Assembly (NCBI RefSeq): GCF_943734655.1
Contig: NC_071355.1
Coordinates: 226,987,027-227,051,026, forward strand
Origin: Sabethes cyaneus
Taxonomy: Eukaryota; Arthropoda; Insecta; Diptera; Culicidae
Direction of reading: 5' to 3'
Length of the DNA stretch: 64,000 bases
Below, piece after piece: positions 1-12,368 of the stretch. Positions within the stretch are counted from its first letter, which is position 1. Each line of letters begins with the position of its first letter. A program made the position numbers and the translations under genes. The notes below the pieces were generated by a model. That model did not search any database. It saw only the letters and a program-made list of their open reading frames with translations, and had not been told where the DNA came from.

Positions 1-145
1 CAACACATTTCGCAGCCAGCTGTTACAGTACAGGACAATTACGGGGCTAGTGCTATGATGGCTATGATACTATTAATTCTGGCAGCCTGAGTGATTCGAA
101 CGTACGACGACTAGCTTGTCAAACCAGCCTCGTACCTCGAGGTCA
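1..145 (-). repeat. tRNA-derived SINE, family S1 (copy a, cut by window start)
   Basis: Read on the - strand this matches six other places in the window (10.4, 12.2, 28.05, 29.2, 50.2 and 52.5/53.7 kb). Shared landmarks are an A-box-like start near a GAGGTACG word, a B-box-like word (GTTCGAATC, position about 95), then CACTAGCCCCGTAATTGTCC and a GCTGCGAA word. The Pol III box pair and dispersed copies fit a tRNA-derived SINE. The 3' end lies outside the window. Confidence 0.7.
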
Positions 146-1819
146 ACTGTGCTGGATAATGCGTACCATCGGTGCCGGCTCGCATAGCGGTGGGCTTAAA
201 AATGGGTCTCTGCCTGTTACCCAGTAACTTCTAATCCCCGTTCCACGCGGTTCGAGATGGGATAAGAATAACTCAGAGATGATCAAGTTACCAACCCCGT
301 TGGGTACTTGGCTGTATGCCGACATGAGAGGGAGCTTGTCGACCTTTCGAGCTTTTGAACGTCTTTCTTCTATGTTAGGAGTGGTTGATCATCGTCCTCG
401 TGCCAGCGGGACAAGAGGACCAATAAGGCGCTCTATGAAATCAAAAAGTTTCGAATAGCACAGAAGAACTTACTCGTCGATACAGTTGACGTAGACCTAG
501 TCGATAAAATAAGGAATACGATTGGAAATTCGAAACATGGAACTGCAAATCGCTTTCTTTTGCAGGTTGCGATAGGCTGATAGGGCTATCTACGATGAAC
601 TTCGACTCTGCAACTTCGAAATCGAAGTGCCCCAAGTAACAATTTGGGTTTTATTACACTCTTATGATGGTATTTAAGACCAAAATTGGTCTTGAAGACC
701 ACAATAAGAGTACAATAAAACTCACATGGTTGCTTGGTGCTGCTGGAACTTGGGCTGGATATGTAGACTGAGGATTGAGGGCCGACTCTTGAACTATACC
801 ATCGTCGCCGTGCATCGCTTCCCACAAATGAAAATCAATTTTGACAATATGAACCAAGTAAGATGAGATGCATAGTATAGACCGCTGCATGTGGTATCGA
901 ACGATAATCGCCAAGGTCGTGTAAGCTTTGCGGCCTTGCGTGGTTTGGTTTTCCAAAGTACCCGAAGTACCCAATGGATGTTATTATCGACATCGAACGA
1001 ACGATGCGAACCAGGACAACAGGTGTGCATCAAGCAACATGAATCGATATTGATCAAGTGGAAGCCGACTTAAAGATCCTGCGCGGACTATCAGTGTGGT
1101 TGAGAAAGTCCCAAAAAGTGATTTTCAAATCCATTTGGGCGATTTCGATTTCAGAAGATTGACTCGACCTTGCGGACCTTGCACACGTCACGGGACGCCA
1201 AGATTTATCAGAAATGAGCAAAGATGGAGAACTGTGTTGCAGCGTTTTGTGGCACGAACTGTATGTTGTTCGGGTTCTCAGTGATGGCCGAATAGAAAAC
1301 CAAATATACCACATCTGCATCAATCGAAAGTGGAGAAGAAGCCCGCTTGATGTACGCAAATAATGCAGCGCTGACGCGTATCCAACACCATCTTGTTATC
1401 CGGTGAAGCGATACGCCAAGCTAGAAAGGGCTATTCGAAAACTTATAGATGGAACAAAAGAGCCTCGGGCGACTTCCGAGCGGAGGAAGAAGAAAGGCTT
1501 GCCGCCAAATGAGGCATCTGCTTATTGTGTGATATTTCTCGTCACCCTAGTGGCCGTTGTGCTAAATAGTTTAAACAAATCTCCCGAGTTTCAAGTTTAT
1601 CAGGCCAACTAGACCGGAAGACCGGCAGCGCCTAACGTTCACAGCACATCGTCGCCAGCCGTCGTTAGCTTAAACTAGAGCAGAAATCAAATGTATGAAG
1701 TCCAGAAGCTCCAGAAGCAGAAGCTTTTTCGGTAGCTATCCGATTATTGAATCATACCGAATTTAGGATGTGTCTTCAGTTGTCGATCTTGGCATGCTGT
1801 CCTCTAATCATCCCTAACA
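146..1819. other. No recognised gene
   Basis: Only short open frames occur. The longest on the + strand (1403-1612, 69 aa) is basic at its start and hydrophobic near its end, but matches no family I recognise and has no convincing splice or promoter context. The stretch may be transposon remains, given what lies on both sides. Confidence 0.4.
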
Positions 1820-2460
1820 TCCGCTGTTCGAGCGTCCTCGTCAACAGCGGCCATCCAACGGGTCGAAGTGGTCTGCCGTGAATTAGTCGGCCTCTATCAA
1901 GTCCTCTGCTGAATATTGTTTTTGCTGGTCGCTCATCCGGCATCCTTACGGCCTGCCGTGTTTTAGTCGCTTCACAACATCCGCATCTTTATGCACCTGT
2001 GACTCATGCGCCTGTGCCACACTTCTCCTAATTTGCCGGAAAGAATTGATCGCAAGACCTTACGCCCTAACACACCTCAAGCTCGACAGTCGCTCTCCAT
2101 TAACGTACATGCTTCATGGCCATAGAGTTCCTAAGGGAGTATTAGCGTGTGATAGAGCACGAGTTTCGTACGAAATTGCAGGCAGTGGGACATCAGCTGT
2201 TTACGTAATCCGTAGAGGGCCCTATTGGCAGCCGCACCGACCTCTTTACTTCACGGCTTACACCGTTGTCACATACAGAGTTAGACAAATTCGTCGACCA
2301 CTTCAAAAATATCTCCATCTTCCATTACCGCAGTTTCAACACCCGAATGGCTACCACGCTCTCTACCAGTCACCATATATTTCTTTTTAGCAGAGTTTTT
2401 GATAAGCCCTATCCTCGCAGCTTCCTACTTAAGGTGCGTGTACTCCTCTTCGATAGCCCA
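1820..2460 (-). pseudogene. RTE-type LINE, C-terminal reverse transcriptase remnant
   Basis: The - strand translates, across several stops and frame changes, into the end of an RTE-like LINE polyprotein. Readable in order are an AARIGL motif, a KYMV(T)GRERGSHSG region, an EVVDEFV word (the usual EFVYLG block with the end lost), NRALYGLRKQL, RTKLVLYHTLILP and LYGHEA. This order (thumb of the RT followed by the conserved C-terminal tail) is typical of RTE/CFDP2-like LINEs of insects. No catalytic FADD box remains, so the copy is 5' truncated and dead. Confidence 0.75.
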
Positions 2461-2674
2461 AAAGCAAATTCGATAATCCGTCACCTTGCTTCAAAGCAAC
2501 TAACGTTACAAATGGGTCCGATATCTCATCCGCTATTCTGGCACTTACCTTTGATCCATTGACTGCAATACGTATCAGCCTAATCGGTTATGTTGGAAAA
2601 CCATGTACTAGCATAATCCGTCACAGGTTATTTTGTTTAATTGAATCGTACGACACCTTAAAGTCTATAAACAA

Positions 2675-3745
2675 ATGGTGAGTCTGCAAGTTGAATTTTC
2701 GGAATTGTTCGAGGATCTGTCACAAGGTGAACATTTGGCCCGTCGTGGTGCATTCCTCTCAAAAACCGCACAGGTACTCGCAAACAAAGGTTTCCTGCAA
2801 AAGCTTGAGTTTATGATACAGGATGTGGGAGAGAATTTTGTGTGCAGATTTAAGGAGAGTAATGCGATAATTGCTACGTTCGAGTCGATGGCCCTTTTTA
2901 AAAAAAGGGGATATGAGTCCTGTCTTATCGACACAAATGTTGCATCAGCTCTTCAGCAATCACTAGGAACCGTAACATTTTCGGTATTCAGGAGGCAAGG
3001 CATCTTGGTAAAGTCTCCAAAAGAGGGTACCTATTTCTGAATGTAAGTAGAACAGGCGCGGCATAATGTTGTTCGATAGCACTCTCAAAATACTGTGCAA
3101 GGTAATCCTTAATTGGCCCCAGAAGAAAATCGATGCTATTGTCCGACGGCAGCCAGCTGGATTCCGTGCTGGCTGATCACGTCTGGGTCATATCTAGACG
3201 CTCCGTATTATATTGGCATACTTTCACCGTTACTGTTCCACAACGCCTCAAATCAGATTACTTTACCGCCTAAAACGAATTTTTAATTCAAACAGGAAAA
3301 CCGTTCTATTGTAGGCCTGCGAGATGTGGTGCATTTCGGCGAAGATAACTCGAAAACTGTAGGTCTGAAGCTCTGAACTAACTGTTGCCTGTCATGTAGC
3401 ATTCCCGGGATTCCCGGGACCTCAAACCTGGGTCTCCAATTCGGAAGTACCTCTTCCATGTCAGCAGTGCTTGATAGAGGGAAGGGAACGCAAATAAATC
3501 GGATGTGTCTTGAAGAAAGGAGCGAACGAAATCTGCAGAAAGGCTGAAGCACTCGAGTGGAATCCGCAGGGACAGCGCAGAGACAGACTCAGAGACCCAT
3601 GGCTGCGTACCCTAATCAACGATATTCAGACTGTTTATTCGAACCTCTCGTGGCATCGGGTGAATGCGATCCACAATGGTGTAACATGACTTCTTTCTTT
3701 TGTCCTGCCGAATCGGCGTTCATGGACAGAGAAGTAAGGAAAGTA
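2675..3745 (+). pseudogene. LINE reverse transcriptase fragment, degenerate
   Basis: The first 363 bases are an open frame of 121 codons. Its last part (GILVKSPKEG) resembles the RT word normally read as GILVKIPKKG. Past the stop the frame goes on with KILCKVILN, then QPAGFRAG (RT fingers, nucleotide-binding region; position about 3145) and TLRII. After a lost segment, 3530-3700 reads ALEWNPQGQ...WLRTL..DIQT and PAES, the tail of the same kind of LINE ORF. Stops and frame breaks are frequent. The N-terminal 70 residues of the open frame are unrecognised and could be unrelated. The clade differs from the - strand fragment next door. Confidence 0.6.
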
Positions 3746-5985
3746 AGCCAGTTGAAATACTGGAGTGGTTTAACAGCATAACACACGCATAAGCATGAAG
3801 TTAAAATATTTCATCATACTTGCAATAAAACTGGAGCAAAATTCATATACATACAAAACTAAGAAAAGTGCAAACGTAACGTCTTTCGTTATCAGCGCAG
3901 TTTAAAAAATAAATAAACTTCAACCAGTTGTGTTGTTGACATTAGGCTATTAAATTTTATGAGCTGACCTCGTAAATAAATATGATAATCAAATGTATGT
4001 CTCGATCACTCAGATTCATGTTAATGCCCATCAGACCTAATTCGACAAAAAACAATTCCTATGGAAAATGACCTATCAAGTATGAGTATGACCTCTGTTT
4101 TCCCTTGCTCACCCAATTTTGTGATGTTGCCTTCAAGGAAATGAACTTTTTTGCTTCTCACTTCCTATATTTTTATTTTCGACTGTTTGGGACCTATCAC
4201 TTTGGAGGTGCTCGAAAAATGAGCCACCAACATTTAATTATGACGTCCGTTTTCTCCTATTAGTGCAGGTTTTTGGGAGAGCTATTTTTATCACCTTTCG
4301 AGCATAATCATGCAAATTTTTGGTTGCATGCTGATACTGATACTGATGAACAAGGATGGTCATATTCGGCTTCAAGAAATGTTTTACGTAAGAGTCAACA
4401 GGGTTCGTGGCAACGCTGAATAAAAGTATTTTCATGATCATGAACGCAAAATGATGTAAACAGGTGGAAAGGATATGCACCGAAAACGATTATTGATGGG
4501 GAATTTTTCTCCTTTATCTTGTCAGGCCACGTTACATTAACGTATGTAGTAATTGTGTAACAACGGATGTAAAAAACAGTTGCACTGATAGACGTGTCAT
4601 GTTAAACATAGGTTTTTCAGCAAAAAGTAGTATCACGTCCTATCAGTTTGTTTGACATGCAAAACGCATCATGTATAACATATCGGATTATCTATTCATT
4701 TAATCAAGCTTTAAAGACAAGCTGACCCTGACTGACTGCGCTACATTCCAGTTTTACATATTTGTGTAAATTATATAGGTGTTAAAGTTTAATTCGATCT
4801 TAATTTTTATGAAAATATCTACCTCTGACAATCTTTTTGAAGAAACACTTTTGAAACTTTCTGAAGTTCAAGAGCAATCAAGATCTTTAATTCCATACAA
4901 ATTATGGCGCGTAAACTGTACATTTAAATGAGTGCACAATATTTGGTCGCCACTATTGGTAACCGGTTTGCTCGATGTCAACGCCGGGTTGCTTTTATCA
5001 TCGCAGAGAATGTGTTAACATGTAACTTAGAGCTTGAAACTATAGTACAACCATGTTCTGTGTTAGTTTAGCATTTACCACACATTCAATTCAAACTAGA
5101 TTGCAATAATTTATTACGTCATGAAAAAATTCTTCGATTGAGCAGTGCGATAAAACAATTAAAATGAACGATAACGAAATGGTCAATTGTATTAATACCA
5201 TGTACGGATTGGATCACCACGATTCAAGAACCATTTTTTATAGATTTCATATGCCAAACTGTAGTTTCGATCTGACCGACCTTCATCTTCCTGCAAAAAG
5301 TTTCGTACATTCATCACCTGTTCTGAACTACAGGAAGAACGAAACAACTCTAGCGAAACCTGTTGTCCTTATAGACGTACCTATAAGTATTTCAAAAACT
5401 AAGCGCGACCGCAATTCGAAGGTTTATCGTTATCCATGTTTTGTTTTGACAAAATTAAGAATTTTTGATCGATCATTATGGTAAAAGCTTTTTTTTAGTT
5501 TAAGAATGAGCACGATTGTGTCACTAGACTAGTGAGACTAATTAGAAATGCAAATGTGATACTGTATGGGTAATACTAACGCGGCTTGAGATCGGAACAT
5601 TTCGTTTTCTCCATCGATGTGTCTTTATTGTAGCCATTCATTTCGATGGCTTTTCCGTGAACTGCTTTATCATTATCACTCATTGTGGTGCACTTTCTTC
5701 GCCACTCAACACTGCATGAAACACTTGACGTCGAACTCTTGCGTTGAAAACTTATGCGGGTTCACTACTTTCCAATCACTCCAGCTGAACCATAATGTGT
5801 AGATTTTTATCCAAGTTATCACAAATCACTAATTGTTGCACAATTAGACGAATTCTTTTCTCAAACCCAGTTTGAATTGCCGCCAGTCGAAGTACTCAGT
5901 TGGTGAGGAAACAAATGGTCGATATTATCACTGTATAATTCATAAACTGATACTTGGGGTGTTCGTAGACCGTTTGCTAATGTTC
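3746..5985. other. No recognised gene
   Basis: AT-rich sequence. One open frame (5164-5484, +, 106 aa, beginning MNDNEMVNC) is not related to any family I know and lacks a clear promoter. Nothing else stands out. Confidence 0.4.
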
Positions 5986-5989
5986 TGTA

Positions 5990-6737
5990 CTACTGTAGTG
6001 CAGTTTAGTGTACCGAGGTCCCGAGTGCTCTGTGCTGTCGTTCCGATTCGAACGGAAGCAACAGTTAGAATGCGCGCTCGATTCAACTGAAGCCTAAACT
6101 ACGCTTACAACACGTCGACGTCGTCGTCGTCGTCGCCAACCGTCGAGCTAGCGTGCCTTCAACGAGCGCGACTACTAACACCAGCCGATCGAACCGACGT
6201 CTACCGTCTTAGTTTAACCTGGCTCAAGCGCTAGCTGCTGCATGCTCGGTAGCGGAGGTAGCAGAGCGTTGTGATTATTGTTCGATACGGTGATAATAAT
6301 CAGCATCGTGTGTGCGGCGGAGCAAAAAATAGTAAATATCGTCACCGTTGTAGTGTTCCGAACAGAGCGGCCGGATTGCAGCGTAACATTGATTGGTGCC
6401 GGTTTTTTAGAGCCACTGACCACAATAGGTACCTATTAGGCTACTGGTGTGTGACCGTACGGCTTGACGAGAGCGAATCGAGCGATATTTGATAATGAGA
6501 GACGAATTAAAAAATACGGAAAATGCCTGGTATGCGGTGTGGAAAAATGCAATGGAAAGTATTCGAAGGCGCTACTGGTGAGAGGTTGCAAGGGACGTGT
6601 AGAGCGACTAGAAGCGCGGCTAGTGCCAGACCCATCGGTTGCACCCTCGTGGTTGAGCTTTCGAATGTATCTATTTGATTTTTGTTGGGACTTACAGAAG
6701 ACCCTTTTTGATTTGTCGACGGGTCAGCTTTGTACAA
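5990..6737 (+). other. Possible untranslated first exon ending in a splice donor
   Basis: GC content rises sharply relative to the flanks, with a short GTC repeat near 6120, and the block ends at a strong donor (TACAA|GTAAGTTA, GT at 6738). An open frame from 6464 runs through the donor (91 codons before it) and could be the start of a coding region or just chance. No TATA box was found. This could be a first exon of a gene further along the + strand; the acceptor is not identified. Confidence 0.3.
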
Positions 6738-6997
6738 GTAAGTTAAGGCCATCCGGTTTCAGTAATAGATGAGATTGTTGAAGTTCTTTTTTCATTTTGC
6801 AGTACTTAGTTGTAACTGGGCAATTAGCTTCGAATGTAGATTGAAGAAATATTTTTGAGAGACGTTTGTTCAAGGTCGGGGATATCAACAACAGCCAAAG
6901 TCTTAGTTTAGAATGTGTCAAGCTCCTGCGTTGTACTATCTGAAGCCATCTATTTGATTCTCTTTTTTGGTGCCATCAGTATTAAACCGCGCTTTAA

Positions 6998-7102
6998 GGT
7001 GAAATGAGTCGTCATTAATTTTGTACATTACAAAAGCAGTTTTTTGTTTGAAACCAAAATTCTGGTCTTTCCGTCGAAAAATTAATGACTGCTAGTTTCC
7101 CG
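6998..7102. mobile_element. MITE family G, short copy, flanked by TTAA
   Basis: Flanked by TTAA at 6994-6997 and 7103-7106. The left end begins GGTGAAATGAGTCGTCAT and the right end is the inverted counterpart GACTGCTAGTTTCCC. Two longer copies (211 and 212 bp) sit at 20.4 and 27.6 kb; this copy lost its middle. TTAA duplications are typical of piggyBac-like transposition. Confidence 0.75.
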
Positions 7103-7589
7103 TTAACAAGAGATCGCCCACTAACATTTGCACTATAACACTTCAGTGACACATATTATATACGTTCTTTTACCGTGAAAAATCACGTAAACTTCTCCCT
7201 GTAGAGATAATAATATTCATCTAATTTTCACATAAATGCATTAGTGTTCATGCGAACTACCTTAAATTCACGTAAATGGTATAGGAAAAATTGAATGGAA
7301 AGTATTCACATAACTTTTCCTATAATTTCGACGTAAAAATTATTTTGAATACAGCCCGGACTCGATTATCCGGGTGTTCATTTTTATTTTCAACCCGGAT
7401 AATCGAATCATCTATTTTGGTACAAATTTTTTTTTTGGTATGTCAAGTTTTTGACTTTTAGGTATCAGAAATGTTTTATTTATTATTGATCTATCTTCCC
7501 AAAAGTCAGTAAAATCCTTTCTTATGATTTTTTCCACTGATGATTTTTTTTGGTACAATATTATTTTTTGGGTGTTATGTTTTTCAATA

Positions 7590-8301
7590 CAGTGGTAACC
7601 CGATTTTGTCACTCCCCGATTTTGTCACTCCCCGATTTTGTCACCCCCGATTTTGTCACGTTTTTGACCCGATTTTGTCACGTTTTTTACCCGATTTCGT
7701 CACGCTTTTGATTTATCGAAAGCTTAGTTTGAAAATCATTTTCAAACATGTCAAATGTGTTGAAACACTGTGAAAAGAACTGTGTTGATTATCGTGGAGT
7801 TTCCACAAAAGTTGTTTCTTATCTCCACAACTATAATAGCTAGAAGGTCACTTTCTTTGGCAAAGTTCTTTAAAATAATCTTCTTAAAAATTTTGTAGAA
7901 CATTGTTTTGCTCTATCTCTTACTGCTTGAAAAATAAATTCTTTATCTTACTTTTAGGGGGGTTAATCAAAGAATCGTACATACCATAAGAAAGAGTTTT
8001 TTACGCTGTGAAATTTCTCTGAACATAGTTAACCTGTATAATCAACCATTTCGGCGCAATTAAAAAACGCGTGTTTTCATACCTGTGGGACATGTGCTGT
8101 CGCTGTGAACAGGTGACAAATGTCCACAGAGAGGTAGAAGGAAGTGCGAAATGTCCTAAAAGTGATCAGAATGAAATATATGTTGTTCGTTCTAAGTTAT
8201 CTGCAAAAAAATAAAAATTGAAAAAATACCCGATTTTGTCATTGTCCCGTTTTTGTCACCCCTAAATTCATCATGGGGGTGACAAAATCGGGTCATTACT
8301 G
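7590..8301. mobile_element. TA-flanked MITE B, inserted into element A
   Basis: Ends read CAGTGGTAACCCGATTTTGT and CAGTAATGACCCGATTTTGT (inverted), flanked by TA at 7588-7589 and 8302-8303. The left end carries about six tandem copies of CCGATTTTGTCAC (7600-7710); the right end has two direct and one inverted copy. Non-coding. Element C at 60.2 kb is a sister with the same plan. Confidence 0.85.
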
Positions 8302-8389
8302 TATTTAGGTATTATAAATGTTTTTTTATTATTGATCAATCTCCCCTAAAGTCATAAAATTCCTTTTTTAAATTATTTTTACTGATGAT

Positions 8390-8392
<3 letters not shown>

Positions 8393-8449
<57 letters not shown>

Positions 8450-8458
8450 AATGATGAT
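8393..8458 (+). repeat. GAT trinucleotide microsatellite
   Basis: About 20 uninterrupted GAT/ATG units with two AAT interruptions at the end, located inside element A just after the second copy of its internal duplication. Confidence 0.95.
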
Positions 8459-8932
8459 AATTTTTAAGTAAAAAAATTGATTCCATCATCGCAGGGTTTA
8501 TTTTTGTTTTGTTCGCCGATAAAAGGGATATAAGAAAGGATTCTTGTAGCTTTGGGGAGGTGAATCAATGCTTGTCTAGTTGGAATCATCATGTAGCATG
8601 AAAATTATAACATTAAGGTTTAAAATAAATCATTGAAAAAAATTTTTTTCTTTTCACCCGGATAATCGAGTCTAAAAACCCGGACAATCGAAACCCCGGA
8701 TAATCGAAACTCCGGTTAATCGAATCCCCGGATAATCGAGTCCGGCCTGTATACATATTTTATTTTTAAGAACAGCATTTTTACGAAAACTTCAAAACTC
8801 AAGACTGGACATAAACACAACAAATGACGAATTCTGTAGTCTTCGTTAAAGTGTTAAAACGTCAAAAACCAACAGTGCGTAATGTTCTGAAGGATAAGGA
8901 GAACTTAGGTGTGGACAGACGGCAAAGAACTA

Positions 8933-9287
8933 CCGTGGACCCCCGTTCGTTTGACCGTTTTTAATCTGAACTTAAAAATGGTTCATGTCATTCTCAATAT
9001 GACATCATTTGCTTATGCAGACAATGCACATAAACAAGATTTGTTTGTACTGATCTTGCGTGTTTATTCTGTTTTACAATGCGTTTTCCCAACGATTATG
9101 GTTATCTGATCGGAGAATCAAATATTCGCTGCTTGCAACTGCCAACTGAATCAAGCCACCAAAAACAATAATAAAGAACAGGGCAGCCAGTTCACACAAA
9201 CTCCAGCATATTTAGGGTTACCAGTTGTTCAAATTAAAAGCAAACCCCGTTAGTTTGCATGAGGAATCTTCCACTGGGGGTCCACTG
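8933..9287. mobile_element. TA-flanked MITE J (355 bp)
   Basis: Left end CCGTGGACCCCCGTT and right end (inverted) CAGTGGACCCCCAGTG, flanked by TA at 8931-8932 and 9288-9289. A subterminal CCCCGTTNGTTTG word occurs near both ends in opposite orientation. Non-coding. Confidence 0.75.
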
Positions 9288-10402
9288 TATCGAGCAAATC
9301 GGAACTAGGGACCAAGAACTGAGGAGGAAAATATTGCGTTAAGTGGCATCTCCATCCGGGATATGGCTAGAAGTTACGATGCCAACTATCAAACTCATGG
9401 AAAATTCTCGCTTGAGAATACCGTGAAAGCACGTAATTCCGATCACCTAAGGCATGATTCTTATTTGAGTCCCTACTGAAAAATATAGCTTTGATATTTA
9501 TTAACACAGTATGTGTCTTTAGCTAGTATTTTCAATTATGTTTCATGGAAAAATACTAAAATGCCTAAATTATTTACCGAAAGTTAAAAAAATGCATCTT
9601 AGTATGATGCATCAGTGCATCTAATTCCGATCATCAATTATAAGGGGTGATTCTAATTCCGATCACAGGTGTATCTAATTCCGATCACGTCATGATGAGC
9701 TGTTAAAGCAAAAAACTTTTGTCAACTCGTACCATATGGATCTGAAATGTGTTGCTTTTATGTAGTTTGACGACAATCCCCCTACCAGTCGTCTTCTGCT
9801 TGCGTTAATGATCGTTATTATCATTAGCTTAATATTCATAAAATTTGTGTACTCAAAAGATCGGCAAGCGGATTATAAAACTTTCCACTTCTTTTATCTT
9901 TGTTCAACTGTCACAATTACAATAACATTAGGTCACTTCGACATTTTCATAAAGCTTTGATCATAAATAATAGTAAAAATCAAATCAGAAAGGTTGTGTT
10001 CCAGACATGACTGCGTAGTTGGCGTAGAACTACGTGAGGCTGGTTTTCACGAAGAAACCTGGAATATTAAAGAAAACTTTTTACAGCATATTGGTACATG
10101 TGTAGCGTAAAATAGCGTAAAGTGAGAAAAAATAAACAATATAATAATAATATTATCTTGCTGTACCATATTTATGGAAGGCGAGCTATTTTGTGATATC
10201 AAAAACGAATACTTTTACCAGTGCCAAAGTCGGAGTATTTCAGTATAGAAATTTGCCTCACGCATCCAGCTATTAACAAAGTTATAGGAGAAAACTTAAG
10301 TCCTCAAAATAATATGTTATTGTTATATTAAAAGAACACGCATTAATAAGATAGTTCATACTGCGCTGTTTGCAGCGTTAGAAAAGCAAAACGTCTGAGC
10401 CT

Positions 10403-10450
10403 TTCAGTTGGCTTGGAGGTACGGCACTGGTTTAATAACCCGCTCAAATG
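10403..10450 (+). repeat. SINE S1, 5' fragment (copy b)
   Basis: CAGTTGGCTTGGAGGTACGG and the following ACTGGTTTAATAA match the A-box part of family S1; the rest is missing. Confidence 0.5.
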
Positions 10451-11040
10451 AATATATCAAATTTATAACAGGATGAGTTCTAGATAATAAGTATTTTATA
10501 ACAAAGTCTCCTTTGCGTTTTGTTATAAACTTGGTCTCGTTAGCAGTTGAAATCACTAAAGTTGTAACAAAATTTGCTCAAGGCATATCACAAATATATC
10601 AAACTAACTGAACCGACAAACTTCGTATTGCCACAAATTAAACTGTGTTGTACATAAATCGTGAATCTCGGATGACCTTTCTCGCAATCTTGAGTTTTGC
10701 AAGTTTCTGGGGAGTTCATGGGTGTTTTAATATACAAATTTTTCTCACAGTAAAGTAGAAAACAACTCCCCCAATGCTTAGCCTGATAAAATAAAGCGGA
10801 TAGCATTTAAATATTCGCCATCATTACAAACCATTTCGCCGAATACCTTTTTGCAGAACACCAATTCTTGGTTGACCATAACGTGGAATAGAGAATTTCG
10901 CAGAATACCATTTCGCGAAAAACCTTACGCGGGATGTACCATTTCACGGAAAATCTTTTCGTAGAAAGTACAATTTCGCAGGGGTGACCCAACTGATGGA
11001 ACGTAATAGAGGTCAGTAGATCTAGGAAAATAAATAAACC

Positions 11041-12016
11041 TAGATAGAGGTGATCTCTACGGGGGACTGTCTCCCCGCAGTGGCCGGCGAATCCGACGGC
11101 AGGTCGCCGGCAACACTCGCGGCCTGTGGCCGCCTCGCGCTGAATTATCTAATGTTACTATTGATAGTTTTTGGTGGTCTTGTTATTGATTAATGTTTTA
11201 TGAAAAAGTCAAAAATTTCTCGAATTCGATTAGTTTTTGAGTTACGCAAAAATTTCTGTTTTATTTGTATGATAGTGCTTATCCCCCTACCACAGGGGTG
11301 AGGGGTGTCAAACCATCATTAAAAAAAATCCTGCCTCCAAAACCCCCCACATGCCAAATTTGGTTCCATTTGCTTGATTACTTTTCGAGTTATGAGGAAA
11401 TTTGTATTTCATTTGTATGGGAGCCCCTCCTCCAAAAAAGGTAAGGGGTCCTTATTCATCATAGAAAAAATTCATGCCTCCAAAAACACCCACATGCCAA
11501 ATATGGTTCCATTTGATTAATTAATTCTCGAGTTATGAGGAAATTTGTATTTCATTTGTATAGGAGCCCCCTCTCCTAAAGTGGGGAGAGGTTTCAATTC
11601 ACCATAGAAAAAAAATTGCCTACAAAAACACCCACATGCTAAATTTGGTTTCATTTGCTTGATTAGTTCTCGAGTTATGCAGAAATTTGTATTTCATTTG
11701 TATGGGAGCCCCTCCTCTTAAAAAGGTAAGGGGTCTCAATTCACCATAGAAAAAATTCTTGTCTCCAAAAACACCCACATGTAAAATTTTGTTCCATTTG
11801 TTTGATTAATTCTCGAGTTATGCAGAAATTTGTGTTTCATTTGTATGGGAGCCCCCTCCTAGTGGGAGGAGGGGTCTCTAACCGTCATAAGAACCTTCCC
11901 TGGCCCCAAAAACCCCTATATGCAAACTTTCACGCCGATCGGTTCAGTAGTTTTCGATTCTATAAGGAACATAGGGACAGACAGACAGACAGAAATCATT
12001 TTTTGTAGGTATAGAT
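11041..12016 (+). repeat. Interspersed element with five 143-bp tandem units
   Basis: After a GC-rich lead with several short hairpins (11050-11145) come five units marked by TCGAGTTATG at about 11239 (diverged), 11387, 11530, 11672 and 11815, spacing 142-148 bp. Each unit carries TTTGTATTTCATTTGTATGG, a GGAGCCCC word and CACCCACATG. The block ends with an ACAG microsatellite (11975-11993) and AGGTATAGATT. A hairpin-rich end with central tandem repeats is reminiscent of non-autonomous Helentron (HINE/DINE-1-like) elements, but the ends do not prove this. Confidence 0.6.
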
Positions 12017-12219
12017 TATGATATAATTTTATCTAGTTTATATCCATATGAGTAACAAAAATCAGTATTCTGTCTTGCTGTATAATCAAATTGTGACAAA
12101 GCGCTTTATAAGTAACAGAACAAGATAGAATCTTGGTAGAAACATTTATAACAAAGTTTGATAGAAATATGAACTTGAGCAACAATTCAGTAAGATTTTT
12201 GCTAGAATCATCTGATCAG

Positions 12220-12368
12220 GAAGCTAGACGTCACATGTTCGAATCTCGTCTGAAAGAGTCAAAGGATTTGTAGCACAATTGTCCCGTATTCTTACAGGCT
12301 ACGAAGTCTGTCGTATAAAAACAGAAGGTCAAAATTCCATCAAATCGGAATGTAGCACCTAGGCTATA
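12220..12368 (+). repeat. SINE S1 (copy c)
   Basis: Contains ATGTTCGAATCTC (B box), a GCTACGAAGTCTGTCG word and the 3' word CGGAATGTAGCACCTAGG, as in the split copy at 53.8 kb. Lies inside element D. Confidence 0.65.

Larger units (their letters stand above)
7352..8749. mobile_element. TA-flanked MITE-like DNA transposon A with a second element inside
   Basis: Terminal inverted repeats begin CAGCCCGGACTCGATTATCC on the left and CAGGCCGGACTCGATTATCC on the right, flanked by TA at 7350-7351 and 8750-8751. CAG-starting ends and a TA target fit the Tc1/mariner/pogo superfamily. Subterminal copies of the GATAATCGA word occur at 8650-8740. No transposase is encoded. About 700 bp of the length is element B. 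Confidence 0.85.

Noticed and set aside
8393..8458. GAT array considered as a coding Asp/Met repeat or CRISPR-like array
   Set aside because: It is a plain trinucleotide microsatellite inside a MITE, with no spacers and no open gene around it.
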